From NCBI RefSeq assembly GCF_016745395.1, contig NZ_JAERVJ010000007.1, forward strand, positions 1 through 64,000: 64,000 bases of DNA, read 5' to 3'. Each line of letters begins with the position of its first letter. Within the stretch, counting starts at the first letter, position 1. This document shows positions 45,961-54,334 of the stretch, one piece after another. A model generated the notes under the pieces. The model was not told the DNA's origin, did no database searches, and worked only from the letters and a program-made list of their open reading frames with translations. Position numbers and translations under genes: made by a program. Source of the DNA: Methylocystis sp. Sn-Cys (GTDB taxonomy: Bacteria; Pseudomonadota; Alphaproteobacteria; Rhizobiales; Beijerinckiaceae).

Positions 45961-45968
45961 GAAAAACC

Positions 45969-45992
45969 GGACCGCGCGCCTTCAGGCGCGCA
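45969..45992. repeat. Half-copy of palindromic repeat, family C
   Basis: GGACCGCGCGCCTTCAGGCG followed by CGCAG is one arm only, placed directly after the stop of the 526-aa gene, where it could terminate transcription. Confidence 0.6.
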
Positions 45993-46016
45993 GACTTCTG
46001 ACAAAGTGGCGATGAC

Positions 46017-46150
46017 GCCCCTCATGCTTCGAGACGCCTGCTGCGCAGGCTCCTCAGCATGAGGAGCTTCTGCAACTTCGTCAAACACTTAGGCCTCATC
46101 CTGAGGAGCGAGCGACGCTCGCGTCTCGAAGGACGAGGCCGCCTCGGAGG
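46017..46150. repeat. Dispersed repeat, family D
   Basis: It starts CCCCTCATGCTTCGAGACGC and contains CCTCAGCATGAGGAG and, after a short spacer, CCTCATCCTGAGGAGCGAGC and CGAAGGACGAGGCCGCCT. An inverted copy lies at 49031-49160. Confidence 0.8.
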
Positions 46151-46162
46151 TTTATCGACAAA

Positions 46163-46214
46163 CGCGCGCGCCTTCCGGCGCGCTTAAAAGTGCGGGCCTG
46201 AAGGCCCGCGGTCC
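46163..46214. repeat. Palindromic repeat, family C, right-arm copy
   Basis: CGCGCGCGCCTTCCGGCGCG leads to GCGGGCCTGAAGGCCCGCGG TCC; the outer GGACC of the left arm has been lost. It lies after the epmA stop codon. Confidence 0.7.
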
Positions 46215-46225
46215 GTAGGGGAGCG

Positions 46226-47266
46226 TCACGCCGTTCCCTGCGCCGCCACAGGCGTCCACAGCACCTGCTCGATCCTCTCCGCTCCCGTCGCGAGCATTAC
46301 GAGGCGATCGAAGCCGAGCGCCACGCCCGAGGCCGGCGGCATCTGGCCGAGGGCGGCCAAAAAGTCCTCGTCGATCGGATAGCGCTCGCCGTAGATCCGC
46401 GCTTTTTCCGCCATCTGCGCTTCGAAACGCGCCCGCTGCTCGGCCGGATCGGTCAGCTCCGCGAAGCCATTCGCAAGCTCCACCCCGCACACATAAAGCT
46501 CGAAACGGTCGGCAAAGCGCGGGTCGTCCGCGCGCGTGCAAGCGAGCGCAGCCTCGCTGGCGGGATAATCGGTCAGGATCGTCGGCCGCTCACTCCCGAG
46601 CTTCTCCTCGATCTTCTCGGACAAAATCTTGCTGAAGAGGTCCGACCATGTGTCGTCCTCGGCCACCCGAATGCCGTCCCGCGCGGCGGCCTTCGCCAAT
46701 CCGTCGCGGTCGCCGAGCAGCTTTTCAAGATCGATGCTGGCGTGAGTCGCAAAGGCCTCGCAGACGGTGACGATCTCCGGCTCCGCGAAGGGGTCGGAGA
46801 CCCGGCCGCGCCACGAGAAATCGCGCGTCCCGGCCGCCCGCGCCGCCGCCGCCATCAGCCCGGCGCAGTCCTCATAAATACGCAAGGTCGGCGCGCCGGC
46901 GCGATACCATTCGAGCATGGTGAACTCTGGATGGTGCAGGGCCGAGCGCTCGCGATTGCGGAACACCCGCGCCAAGGTGAAAATCCGCTCCTCACCCGCG
47001 GCCAGCAGCTTCTTGCAGGCGAATTCGGGAGAGGTATGGAGATAGAGCTGCGAACGCGCGCCGTCCTGCCCGATCATCTGCGTGGCGAAAGCGGTCAGAT
47101 GGGTCTCATTGCCGCCCGAAACCTGCAGCGCGGCGGTTTCGACCTCGGCAAAGCCCTCCCCTTCAAAAAAACGCCGCGTCGCAGCCGTTATTGCGCCGCG
47201 CGCCTTGAGAAATGGCTTGCGATCGGCGTAAACATCCCGAGCCCACCAGGGCGAAACGCGCGTCAT
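46226..47266 (-). CDS. epmA: EF-P lysine aminoacylase EpmA (GenX)
   Basis: EpmA, a truncated LysRS paralogue without the anticodon-binding domain, attaches beta-lysine to EF-P Lys34. The 346-aa class II catalytic domain shows LHTSPEFACKKLLAAGEERIF, RVFRNRERSALHHPEFTMLEW (motif 2) and GVALGFDRLVMLATGAERIE (motif 3). The ATG at 47266 is chosen because the class II domain begins shortly after it; the frame open to 47920 is antisense to efp. It is divergent from efp. Confidence 0.94.
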   Translation of the reverse strand: MTRVSPWWARDVYADRKPFLKARGAITAATRRFFEGEGFAEVETAALQVSGGNETHLTAFATQMIGQDGARSQLYLHTSPEFACKKLLAAGEERIFTLARVFRNRERSALHHPEFTMLEWYRAGAPTLRIYEDCAGLMAAAARAAGTRDFSWRGRVSDPFAEPEIVTVCEAFATHASIDLEKLLGDRDGLAKAAARDGIRVAEDDTWSDLFSKILSEKIEEKLGSERPTILTDYPASEAALACTRADDPRFADRFELYVCGVELANGFAELTDPAEQRARFEAQMAEKARIYGERYPIDEDFLAALGQMPPASGVALGFDRLVMLATGAERIEQVLWTPVAAQGTA

Positions 47267-47413
47267 GAGGGCTCCGTTTGAAGGGGACCACGCGATCCGG
47301 CGGACAGATTTGCCGACGCGCGCGAAATATGGTCTTACCCCGTTCATAGACCAGCCCGGCCGAGGCCGGCAATGAACGCGAGCCGGCGCGCCGGCAATGA
47401 AGGAACCGAACCT

Positions 47414-47983
47414 GTGAAAGTCATCGCCAGCTCGATTCGCAAGGGCAATATCATTGAGCGTGAGGACGGCAATCTCTATGTCGTGCTGACCGCAGAAAGC
47501 TTTTTCCCCGGCAAGGGCACGCCCACGACGCAGATCGATATGCGCCGCCTCTCCGATGGCGTGAAGGTTTCCGACCGTTACAAGACCACAGAGCAGGTCG
47601 AGCGCGCTTTCGTCGAGGATCAGGACTTCAGCTTCCTCTACAATGACGACGACGGCTATCACTTCATGAATCAGGAGAGCTATGAGCAGATCGCCGTGCC
47701 GGGCGACGTCATTGGCGATCAGGCCCAGTGGCTGCAGGAAGGCATGCAGTGCATCCTCTCCATGTTCAACGGCCTGTGCGTCGCGATCCAACTGCCGCAG
47801 CGCGTGACGCTCGAGATCGTCGAAACCGAGCCGGCGATGAAGGGCCAGACGGCGTCGTCCTCTTATAAGCCCGCCAAGCTCTCCAACGGCGCCCGCGTGA
47901 TGGTGCCGCCGCACATTCAATCCGGCACGCGCGTCGTCATCCAGACGGAAGACGGCACCTACGTCGAGCGCGCGAAGGACTGA
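47414..47983 (+). CDS. efp: Elongation factor P
   Basis: EF-P rescues ribosomes stalled at polyproline stretches. The 189-aa protein begins [17 protein letters not shown] and has K34 in [11 protein letters not shown], the site modified by EpmA/EpmB, and the OB domains to [19 protein letters not shown]. The GTG at 47414 is chosen because it matches the usual N-terminus; GAAGGA lies upstream. An upstream ATG at 47372 would add 14 residues. Its divergence from epmA gives a compact modification locus. Confidence 0.97.
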   Translation: MKVIASSIRKGNIIEREDGNLYVVLTAESFFPGKGTPTTQIDMRRLSDGVKVSDRYKTTEQVERAFVEDQDFSFLYNDDDGYHFMNQESYEQIAVPGDVIGDQAQWLQEGMQCILSMFNGLCVAIQLPQRVTLEIVETEPAMKGQTASSSYKPAKLSNGARVMVPPHIQSGTRVVIQTEDGTYVERAKD

Positions 47984-47988
47984 TAACT

Positions 47989-48090
47989 GTCATTCCCGAC
48001 GCTCGCGAAGCGAGCGATCGGGAATCCAGAGCCGAGCCGGCTATTTTTGCCCTGGATTCCCGATCGGGCCTTCGGCCCGTCGGGAATGAC
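47989..48090. repeat. Dispersed palindromic repeat, family B, full copy
   Basis: It starts GTCATTCCCGACGCTCGCG and ends CGTCGGGAATGAC, with GGGAATCCAGAGCC and CCTGGATTCCCGATCGGG in between. It lies directly after the efp stop and could act as a terminator hairpin. Confidence 0.85.
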
Positions 48091-48111
48091 AAGCGTTCGA
48101 GAGCGCGGCTT

Positions 48112-48423
48112 TTACGGCCGCTCGGCGCTCTTCGCCAGCAGCGCCGAGGTCATCGCCGCCATGATCTCCGCCTTGGCCGCGTTTGCGCTCTGCTGCTCCG
48201 CCGCCACAGGAGCGGCCTGCGCTAAGGCGTCGACAAAAACGCCCTTCCCCGAATTCATGGCTGAAATCGCCTCGCCGGCGCTCGCCGCCGCGACCTCGTA
48301 AATCTGCGAGCGGTCCGTGGGCGCGCCTTTGGCGACGGCGGCGCGCGCGATGGCGGCCGAGAACTGCGCATAGGCCGTCGGGATCTGGTTGATGCCGAAC
48401 CGCGTCGAGGAAACGATGAACAT
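48112..48423 (-). CDS. Small Ala-rich protein of unknown function
   Basis: The 103-aa product (MFIVSSTRFGINQIPTAYAQ...) is Ala-rich and helical, with conserved-looking segments AAASAGEAISAMNSGKGVFV and AEQQSANAAKAEIMAAMTSA. It has no signal peptide or cysteine. The ribosome-binding site is weak and I do not recognise a family, although the frame shows normal codon use, so it may be a real small gene. It lies between efp and vsr. Confidence 0.5.
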   Translation of the reverse strand: MFIVSSTRFGINQIPTAYAQFSAAIARAAVAKGAPTDRSQIYEVAAASAGEAISAMNSGKGVFVDALAQAAPVAAEQQSANAAKAEIMAAMTSALLAKSAERP

Positions 48424-48543
48424 GGCGTCTGCCTGCGCTTGGTTTTCCCAAAGAGTATACTGTCAATCCGACATTTTCCGACGGGGTCGTGAAGATGCGC
48501 ACAACAAATTCGCTAGAGTTCGAGCATTGGCGGGTGAAGGCGG

Positions 48544-48963
48544 TCATGTCTCGGCGCCGAAGAGAAAAGCCCGCAGCTTTTGCTCCAACGCGGCTTTGTC
48601 CTTGATCTCGCATTCCCACACGATGAGCGCCCGCCAGCCCTGTTCGGTCAGGCGCTCACGATGCGCGGCGTCGCGCGCGACATTGCGCGCGATTTTCGCG
48701 CGCCAATAGTCGGCGTTGGCCTTGGGCATACGGGCGCCGCGCGCGCAATCATGCCCGTGCCAGAAACAGCCATGAACGAAGATCGCCTGCTTGCGGCCGA
48801 CATAAGCGATGTCGGGATTGCCGGGGATGTCTTTGCGATGCAGGCGGTAGCCCGGCGCTAAGCCTCGCAGCAAGGCGCGGACTTTCAGCTCGGGAGTCGT
48901 GTCGCGCGATTTGACCGCGCGCATGATGGCGGAGCGTTGGGCGGGGGATTCGGGTTTGCTCAC
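48544..48963 (-). CDS. vsr: Very short patch repair endonuclease Vsr
   Basis: Vsr nicks DNA at T:G mismatches formed by deamination of 5-methylcytosine. The 139-aa product has the family features: MRAVKSRDTTPELKVRALLRG, the metal-site GNPDIAYVGRKQAIFVHGCF followed by WHGHDC, and EQGWRALIVWECEIKD. It lies downstream of the cytosine methyltransferase at 49175 on the same strand, the typical pairing, with a family D repeat between them. Confidence 0.95.
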   Translation of the reverse strand: MSKPESPAQRSAIMRAVKSRDTTPELKVRALLRGLAPGYRLHRKDIPGNPDIAYVGRKQAIFVHGCFWHGHDCARGARMPKANADYWRAKIARNVARDAAHRERLTEQGWRALIVWECEIKDKAALEQKLRAFLFGAET

Positions 48964-49030
48964 ATACTATCCCGCTTGTCATCGCGCTTAGGCAGGATAA
49001 GCGGCTTATAGGTCGTTGACAAACTTCCAA

Positions 49031-49160
49031 GGCGGCCTCGTCCTTCGAGACGCGAGCTTCGCTCGCTCCTCAGGATGAGGCCTAAGTGTTTGGCGCAGAT
49101 GCTAAAGCCCCTCATGCTGAGGAGCTTGCGCAGCAGGCGTCTCGAAGCACGAGGGGCGTC
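49031..49160. repeat. Dispersed repeat, family D, inverted copy
   Basis: It is the reverse-orientation counterpart of 46017-46150: GGCGGCCTCGTCCTTCGAGA, then CTCCTCAGGATGAGGCCTAA and, at the end, CCCCTCATGCTGAGGAGC and CGTCTCGAAGCACGAGGGG. It fills the gap between vsr and the methyltransferase gene. Confidence 0.8.
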
Positions 49161-49174
49161 GACAAAGCGGTCTA

Positions 49175-50416
49175 CTAAGCCGCTTCCCGCAAAACGCCCG
49201 CATTCAGCAACGGCTCGATGAGATGCGCCGCAATGTGCCTGACCACTGGCGCGACCACGCCATCGCCCGTCAAGTGATAGGCCTCATTATACTTCTGCGG
49301 CAGCACATAATCATCCGGCAGCCCCATCAGCCGCGCCGTCTCCCGCGCCGACATCAGCCGCGAGCGCACCAAGCCGTTCTCGACGACCAGCACAAATTGG
49401 CGGCTGGAGCCGCCGGCCGGCGTGCGTAGACAGCCGGCGACATCATCGAACCGCGCTTCGGCCCGCTGGATTTTCGCACCCTTCTCATAGCGCGTGCGGC
49501 GGTAGAGCGTGCCGACCATTTTGCGGCCGGCGCGTCTGGCCTCCTCGACTTTCGCGAGATTGGCGTCGCTCATCATGTCGATCAGTCGCCGCGTCTCCTC
49601 CGGCCTGTGCCACGCCACATCGGGCGGCGCGTCCTCGATGATCTGAGACAAGGCAGCGTTGCGCGCCAGCGGCTGAGGGAGCCGCCACCAAAGCCATTTG
49701 GCCTGCAGAGCAGGCGGCAAATGCTCGAAGGCGGCGATCAATGTGCGCGTGAAAAACGGCGGCTCCCCCGTCATTGCGAGCGAAGCGAAGCAATCCAGGG
49801 CCGCGCCGGGGTTGCTGGATTGCTTCGTCGGCTTCGCCTCCTCGCAATGACGGGCAGCGAGGGCGCTGGAAACCGCTACATCCTCCCGCACGGCGACGAT
49901 GAACAACCGCGGTCGCGATTGCGGCAGAAACAGCGCCGCGTCGATCACCAGCGCGCCGAAGCGATAACCCTCGCCCGCGAGCGCCTTGCAGATCGACTCG
50001 AAATCCTTGCCGCCATGCGAGGTCAGCGCGCCGCAGACATTTTCGAGAACGATCGTCGCCGGGGCCCGGCCCTCGGCGCGCAGGGCTTTCATCAGCGACC
50101 AGAAGGACCAGAAGGTTCCCGAACGCTTTCCCTCGAGCCCCGCGCCGGCGCCCGCGAGCGACAAATCCTGGCAGGGAAAGGAGGCCCAGACGAGATCGGC
50201 GCGGCCCGGCAGTTGCGCGGTCGTCACTTTCGCCACGTCGCCGACAAAGAGTTCCTCGCCGCCCCAATTGCGTCGATAGCTTTCGGCTTTCTTGGCGTCG
50301 AAATCATTGGCGAAGAGGCAGGTCCAGCCCGCGCCCAGCCCCGCGCGCGCCATGCCGCCGCCGGCGAAGAATTCGTAATAGCTCGGCTTGCTGCTTGTGC
50401 CCGACTCGCGCGTCAT
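49175..50416 (-). CDS. DNA (cytosine-5-)-methyltransferase with in-frame repeat insertion
   Basis: The 413-aa enzyme methylates cytosine at C5. Motif I is FFAGGGMARAGLGAGW (residues 16-31), the catalytic Pro-Cys is FPCQDLSLAGAG (C82), motif VI is LENV (125-128) and motif VIII QSRPRLFIVAVR. Residues 189-217 (RHCEEAKPTKQSS... to LAMTG) are encoded by a complete family A repeat, inserted in frame just before the target-recognition part. The C-terminal motif with GDGVVAPVVRHIAAHL is intact. No restriction endonuclease is adjacent; vsr follows on the same strand. Confidence 0.92.
   Translation of the reverse strand: MTRESGTSSKPSYYEFFAGGGMARAGLGAGWTCLFANDFDAKKAESYRRNWGGEELFVGDVAKVTTAQLPGRADLVWASFPCQDLSLAGAGAGLEGKRSGTFWSFWSLMKALRAEGRAPATIVLENVCGALTSHGGKDFESICKALAGEGYRFGALVIDAALFLPQSRPRLFIVAVREDVAVSSALAARHCEEAKPTKQSSNPGAALDCFASLAMTGEPPFFTRTLIAAFEHLPPALQAKWLWWRLPQPLARNAALSQIIEDAPPDVAWHRPEETRRLIDMMSDANLAKVEEARRAGRKMVGTLYRRTRYEKGAKIQRAEARFDDVAGCLRTPAGGSSRQFVLVVENGLVRSRLMSARETARLMGLPDDYVLPQKYNEAYHLTGDGVVAPVVRHIAAHLIEPLLNAGVLREAA
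49769..49853. repeat. Family A palindromic repeat inside the methyltransferase gene
   Basis: The element runs CGTCATTGCGAGCGAAGCG to CCTCGCAATGACGGG. It adds about 28 codons without a stop in the methyltransferase frame. Confidence 0.9.
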
Positions 50417-50444
50417 AGGAGCAGCTTACCTTGTCCGCCCGAGC

Positions 50445-51284
50445 CTAGCGAGCGCCGAGGCGGCTGATGGCCTGGGCGGCGAGCCTCAGCCCCGCCGCCG
50501 CGGCCGATTTCGGATCGGCGCCCGACCGCAAAGCGGCGATGACGCCGGCGTTGAACGCGTCGCCGCCGCCGGTGCGGTCGATGGCTTCGACGGGCGTCGC
50601 GGTCACCGTCTCGACTTGTCCTGCGCCGATGACCGTCGCGCCTTCTTCGCCCCGCGTGACGAACCAGATCGCGGGGCTATCGCCATGCCGCTCGGTGAGG
50701 AAGCCGATCGGATCGCTTGTATCGAGGACACGCGCCAGCTCGTCGCAATTGGTGAAGAGATAATCCGCCACAAAAGCGAAAGCCGGATCGTAACGGCCGT
50801 CCAGTTCGAGCGAGAGGATCGGCCTGCCGCCCGCGCGTCTGGCTTGCCGCAGAAAGGCGGCGTCGCAGACGGTCGTATGCAGCCAGTCGACGTCCTGGCC
50901 GAGTTCGCCGATGTCATAAGGCGTCCAGGGCGCATCGATGATCGGGCTCGTGATGATCCGCTTGTCTTGCGGCGTCGCGAGGCAAATGGCCAGCGGCGAC
51001 GGCGCGGCGAGCACTTTGACGCCTTGGGTATCGACGCCATTGAGTTGGAGCTCGCGTAGCGCGAGCGCGCCGAGCGGATCGTCTCCGACCCAGCCGAGCA
51101 TGCGCACGCTCACGCCTTGCCGCGCAATCCAGACCGCCGTGTTGGCCGCCGAGCCGCCGCCGCTGACGGCGGTCTCTCTGGCCATCAGTTTTTCATGCTG
51201 ATCGGGAAGACGATCGAGCCGCAGGGTGACGTCGACGTTGATGCTCCCCAGACAACAAACGCATCCCCGCATCTTCCGCCTCAT
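50445..51284 (-). CDS. PfkB-family carbohydrate/nucleoside kinase
   Basis: PfkB kinases phosphorylate sugars or nucleosides. The 279-aa product starts with CVCCLGSINVDVTLRLDRLP, has the GGGSAANTAVWIARQG substrate segment and the ATP/anion-hole signature DRTGGGDAFNAGVIAAL. The substrate cannot be told. The ATG at 51284 is chosen over 51272 (four codons later, with GAGGCGG close upstream) and over the frame to 51407, which lacks a start with a site. It is divergent from the metallophosphoesterase. Confidence 0.88.
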   Translation of the reverse strand: MRRKMRGCVCCLGSINVDVTLRLDRLPDQHEKLMARETAVSGGGSAANTAVWIARQGVSVRMLGWVGDDPLGALALRELQLNGVDTQGVKVLAAPSPLAICLATPQDKRIITSPIIDAPWTPYDIGELGQDVDWLHTTVCDAAFLRQARRAGGRPILSLELDGRYDPAFAFVADYLFTNCDELARVLDTSDPIGFLTERHGDSPAIWFVTRGEEGATVIGAGQVETVTATPVEAIDRTGGGDAFNAGVIAALRSGADPKSAAAAGLRLAAQAISRLGAR

Positions 51285-51397
51285 TAAAATCTCATCGTGG
51301 GAGATACAGCCCCCAAGCAGCCGACGCCACCCGATGTCTCGCTGGCGTCGTCTTTGGGCCGCATCTTCGAGCGGTCGCCCTCGCGTGGAGATTCGGC

Positions 51398-52555
51398 GTG
51401 GATGCAAAGGCTAGGGGTTCAGCTTTCGCAAAACCGGCGCCCGAGATCGGGCATCCTGTCACGAATTTTCCCGACGACCCGCGCTTCCACCCTCTACCGC
51501 ATGCCCCCGAAGCCGATTTCAGCCTGTCGTTGGAGGCAATTCTTCCCGGCGTGACCGAAGCGGCGGAACAGGCGGGCGCGCTCGCCTTTCACGCGCTGGG
51601 CGATACCGGCGGCATCCATGGCGCCGAAACGCAGAACGCCGTCGCGGCGGCGATGCAGGAGCAGATCGCCAAATCGCAAGGAGGGGAGCGGCCGCGATTT
51701 CTGTTCCACCTCGGCGACGTCGTCTATCTGAGCGGCGAAAGCAGCCAATATGTCGCGCAGTTCTATGAGCCCTACCAATATTACGACGCCCCCATTTTCG
51801 CGATCCCCGGAAACCACGACGGCGAGACGACAGCGGAGACGCGCTGCGGGCTGGAGGGCGAAACTGCGCTGCTCGGTTTTATGCAGAATTTTTGCAGCGC
51901 GTCGCCGAGGCGGCTTTTCAAGCACCGCTCGACGATGACGCAGCCCTATTGCTATTGGCGGCTCGCCGCGCCTTTCGTGCATGTGATCGGGCTCTATTCG
52001 AACATCGACGGGCAATTGGACCGACGCGGCGAGAGCCGGCAGCAGGAATGGTTCATCGAGCAATTGCGATCGGCGCCCGACGATAAATGGCTCATCGTCG
52101 CGGCGCACCACCCGTGTTTCTCCCTCGACGAGACGCATGGCGGCTATGTGGAGATCATGTCGGCGATGGACGCGGCTTTCCGCGAAAGCGGCCGCACGCC
52201 CGATCTCATTCTATCGGGGCATGTCCACGCTTATCAAAGGTTCTCCCGCGATCTTTCGGGAAAGGCGCTGCCCTATATCGTCGCCGGCAATGGCGGCTTC
52301 GCGAATTCCTCCCGCTCGCTCCACAAGATGCAGAGGGGCCTTGTTATCGAGCGGCTACCGTTCCAGACGGCGCTGCCGGCGGTTCGGCTCGAAAGCTATG
52401 ATGTGATGAACGCAGGCTTTGTGCGTGTGACGGCGGGATCGGACTGCCTCACTGTGGATTACTTCTCGGTGTCTTTCGACGATCCGCCGGCGGTTTCGAG
52501 AGAGCCGCGGGATTCGGTGACTGTTCGAAGCGCCGGGATGAAGACGGCCCGCTGA
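51398..52555 (+). CDS. Metallophosphoesterase
   Basis: The 385-aa product has all calcineurin-type metallophosphatase motifs: HALGDTGG, FHLGDVVY, IPGNHDGE, AAHHPCF and LSGHVHAYQRF. It has no clear signal peptide, so it is probably cytoplasmic. The substrate is unknown. The start is GTG at 51398, with GTGGAG upstream; there is no better ATG nearby. It is divergent from the PfkB kinase. Confidence 0.9.
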   Translation: MDAKARGSAFAKPAPEIGHPVTNFPDDPRFHPLPHAPEADFSLSLEAILPGVTEAAEQAGALAFHALGDTGGIHGAETQNAVAAAMQEQIAKSQGGERPRFLFHLGDVVYLSGESSQYVAQFYEPYQYYDAPIFAIPGNHDGETTAETRCGLEGETALLGFMQNFCSASPRRLFKHRSTMTQPYCYWRLAAPFVHVIGLYSNIDGQLDRRGESRQQEWFIEQLRSAPDDKWLIVAAHHPCFSLDETHGGYVEIMSAMDAAFRESGRTPDLILSGHVHAYQRFSRDLSGKALPYIVAGNGGFANSSRSLHKMQRGLVIERLPFQTALPAVRLESYDVMNAGFVRVTAGSDCLTVDYFSVSFDDPPAVSREPRDSVTVRSAGMKTAR

Positions 52556-52564
52556 CGCCTAGCG

Positions 52565-52645
52565 CGTCATTGCGAGCGAAGCGAAGCAATCCAGAGCCGC
52601 TGCCGGGCTCTGGATTGCTTCGTCGCTTTGCTCCTCGCAATGACG
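52565..52645. repeat. Dispersed palindromic repeat, family A
   Basis: A full copy (CGTCATTGCGAGCGAAGCG to CCTCGCAATGACG) lies between the metallophosphoesterase and rnj, which converge here; it could act as a two-way terminator. Confidence 0.85.
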
Positions 52646-52660
52646 GGGGCGGTCATAAGC

Positions 52661-54334
52661 CTAAGCCGACACCACCATCACATGCACGATGGGCTTCTTG
52701 CCCCAGATCGAATAGATGGCCCCGCGCAGCGAGCGTTCGATGGCCGTAGACACCGTATCGGGATCGCGACGGCGGGCGCGCGGCAGGCCGTCGAAAGTCG
52801 CAAACAGCGCCTCGTCGATGACTTCGCCCATGTCTTCCCCGAACTTGCCCTTCTTCGGCACGCCCGCGAAGACGACGTCGGGATCGCCGACGAGATCGCC
52901 TTTTTTGTCCACGGCGAGGGCCACAGACACGACGCCCGCGAAAGCGAGCTTATTGCGCTCGCGCACGGTCCCGTCCTCCTCGCTGAGGACGACGTCGCCG
53001 TCTTTCAGCAGGCGGCCGTGCGGCAGGCGGTTGACGATGGTCGGCGGCCCGGGAAGCAATTGAACCATGTCGCCGTCGCGCGCCGACAGCGCATGCTCAA
53101 CGCCGCGCGACTTGGCGAAGGCCACATGCTGCGTGAGATGATGCGCCTCGCCATGCACGGGAACGGCGCTCTTCGGCCGCACCCACTCATACATTTGCGC
53201 AACCTCGCCGCGCCGCGGATGGCCGGAGCAATGCACGAGATGATCGTGATCCGTGATCACCTCCACCCCGAGATTGCAGAGATTGTTGATGACGCGATGG
53301 ACCTCGCGCGCATTGCCCGGAATGGCTCGGGAGGAAAAGATGACGCGATCGCCGGGACCGAGCTTGATCGAGGGATGATCATTCTGCGAGGCGCGCATCA
53401 TCGCCGCGCGCGGCTCGCCCTGGCTGCCGGTGGCGATGACCACAGTCTTGTCGCGCGGCAGATTGGGCAGCATCTCCGGCGAGTGGAAGCCGGGAACCCC
53501 GTCGAGATAGCCGCATTCGCGCGCCACCTGAACCACGCGATCCATCGCGCGTCCGGCGACGACGACCGTGCGGCCGCAGGCCTGCGCCGCCTCCGCAATG
53601 GCGCGCAGCCGCGCGACATTGGAGGCGAAGGTCGTTATCACCACGCGTCCGCTCGCCTCCGCGATGAGCGGCTGCAGCACGCGCGCGACGTCGCTCTCGG
53701 AGAAACTGTCGCCCTCGCGCAGAATATTGGTCGAGTCGCAGATGAGGACGTCGACGCCCTCCTCGCCGAGCGCCCGCAGCCGGGCTTCATCGATACGATT
53801 GCCGACGCCGGGCTCGGGATCGATCTTCCAATCGCCCGTATGCACCACCCTGCCGAGCGGCGTTGTGATGGCGAGCGCATTGGCTTCGGGGATCGAATGG
53901 GCGACGGCGACATATTCGACCGTGAAGGGATCGAGATCGAGCACCGCGCCCGCGTGCACGGGCCGAATGTCGATGCTCGGCGCGCCGGGCTCGTTGAGGC
54001 GCTTGACTTCCAGCAGCCCGGCCGCGAAGGGCGTCGCATAGACCCTGCATTTAAGCTTCGGCCAGAGCGTCACCAACGCGCCGATGTGATCCTCATGCGC
54101 ATGGGTGATGCAGATCGCGACGACGTCCTTGGCGATCTTCTCCACGAAGGCGATGTCGGGATAGACGACGTCGATGCCAGGAAGCTCCGAGCCGGGAAAG
54201 CCCAGGCCGCAATCGACCATCAGCCATTTGCGCGCGCGCGGCGGGCCATAGCCGTAAAGCGCGAGATTCATACCGATCTCGCCGACGCCGCCGAATGGAA
54301 CGAAGACGAGATCCGTGTTCGGCGTGCTTGTCAT
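52661..54334 (-). CDS. rnj: Ribonuclease J
   Basis: RNase J is a beta-CASP metallo-beta-lactamase ribonuclease for mRNA and rRNA processing. The 557-aa product has the metal motif CITHAHEDHIGALVTLW (H-x-H-x-D-H), an N-terminal VFVPFGGVGEIGMNLALYGY, and the beta-CASP segment ATGSQGEPRAAMMRASQNDH and HVSGHP-like VHCSGHPRRGEVAQM. Its start overlaps birA by 4 bp (ATGA), so the two are translated together downstream of nuoN, the usual Rhizobiales order. Confidence 0.97.
   Translation of the reverse strand: MTSTPNTDLVFVPFGGVGEIGMNLALYGYGPPRARKWLMVDCGLGFPGSELPGIDVVYPDIAFVEKIAKDVVAICITHAHEDHIGALVTLWPKLKCRVYATPFAAGLLEVKRLNEPGAPSIDIRPVHAGAVLDLDPFTVEYVAVAHSIPEANALAITTPLGRVVHTGDWKIDPEPGVGNRIDEARLRALGEEGVDVLICDSTNILREGDSFSESDVARVLQPLIAEASGRVVITTFASNVARLRAIAEAAQACGRTVVVAGRAMDRVVQVARECGYLDGVPGFHSPEMLPNLPRDKTVVIATGSQGEPRAAMMRASQNDHPSIKLGPGDRVIFSSRAIPGNAREVHRVINNLCNLGVEVITDHDHLVHCSGHPRRGEVAQMYEWVRPKSAVPVHGEAHHLTQHVAFAKSRGVEHALSARDGDMVQLLPGPPTIVNRLPHGRLLKDGDVVLSEEDGTVRERNKLAFAGVVSVALAVDKKGDLVGDPDVVFAGVPKKGKFGEDMGEVIDEALFATFDGLPRARRRDPDTVSTAIERSLRGAIYSIWGKKPIVHVMVVSA

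Noticed and set aside
46226-47920. Reading epmA as a 564-aa protein
   Set aside because: The extra part is antisense to efp and resembles no aminoacyl-tRNA synthetase domain.
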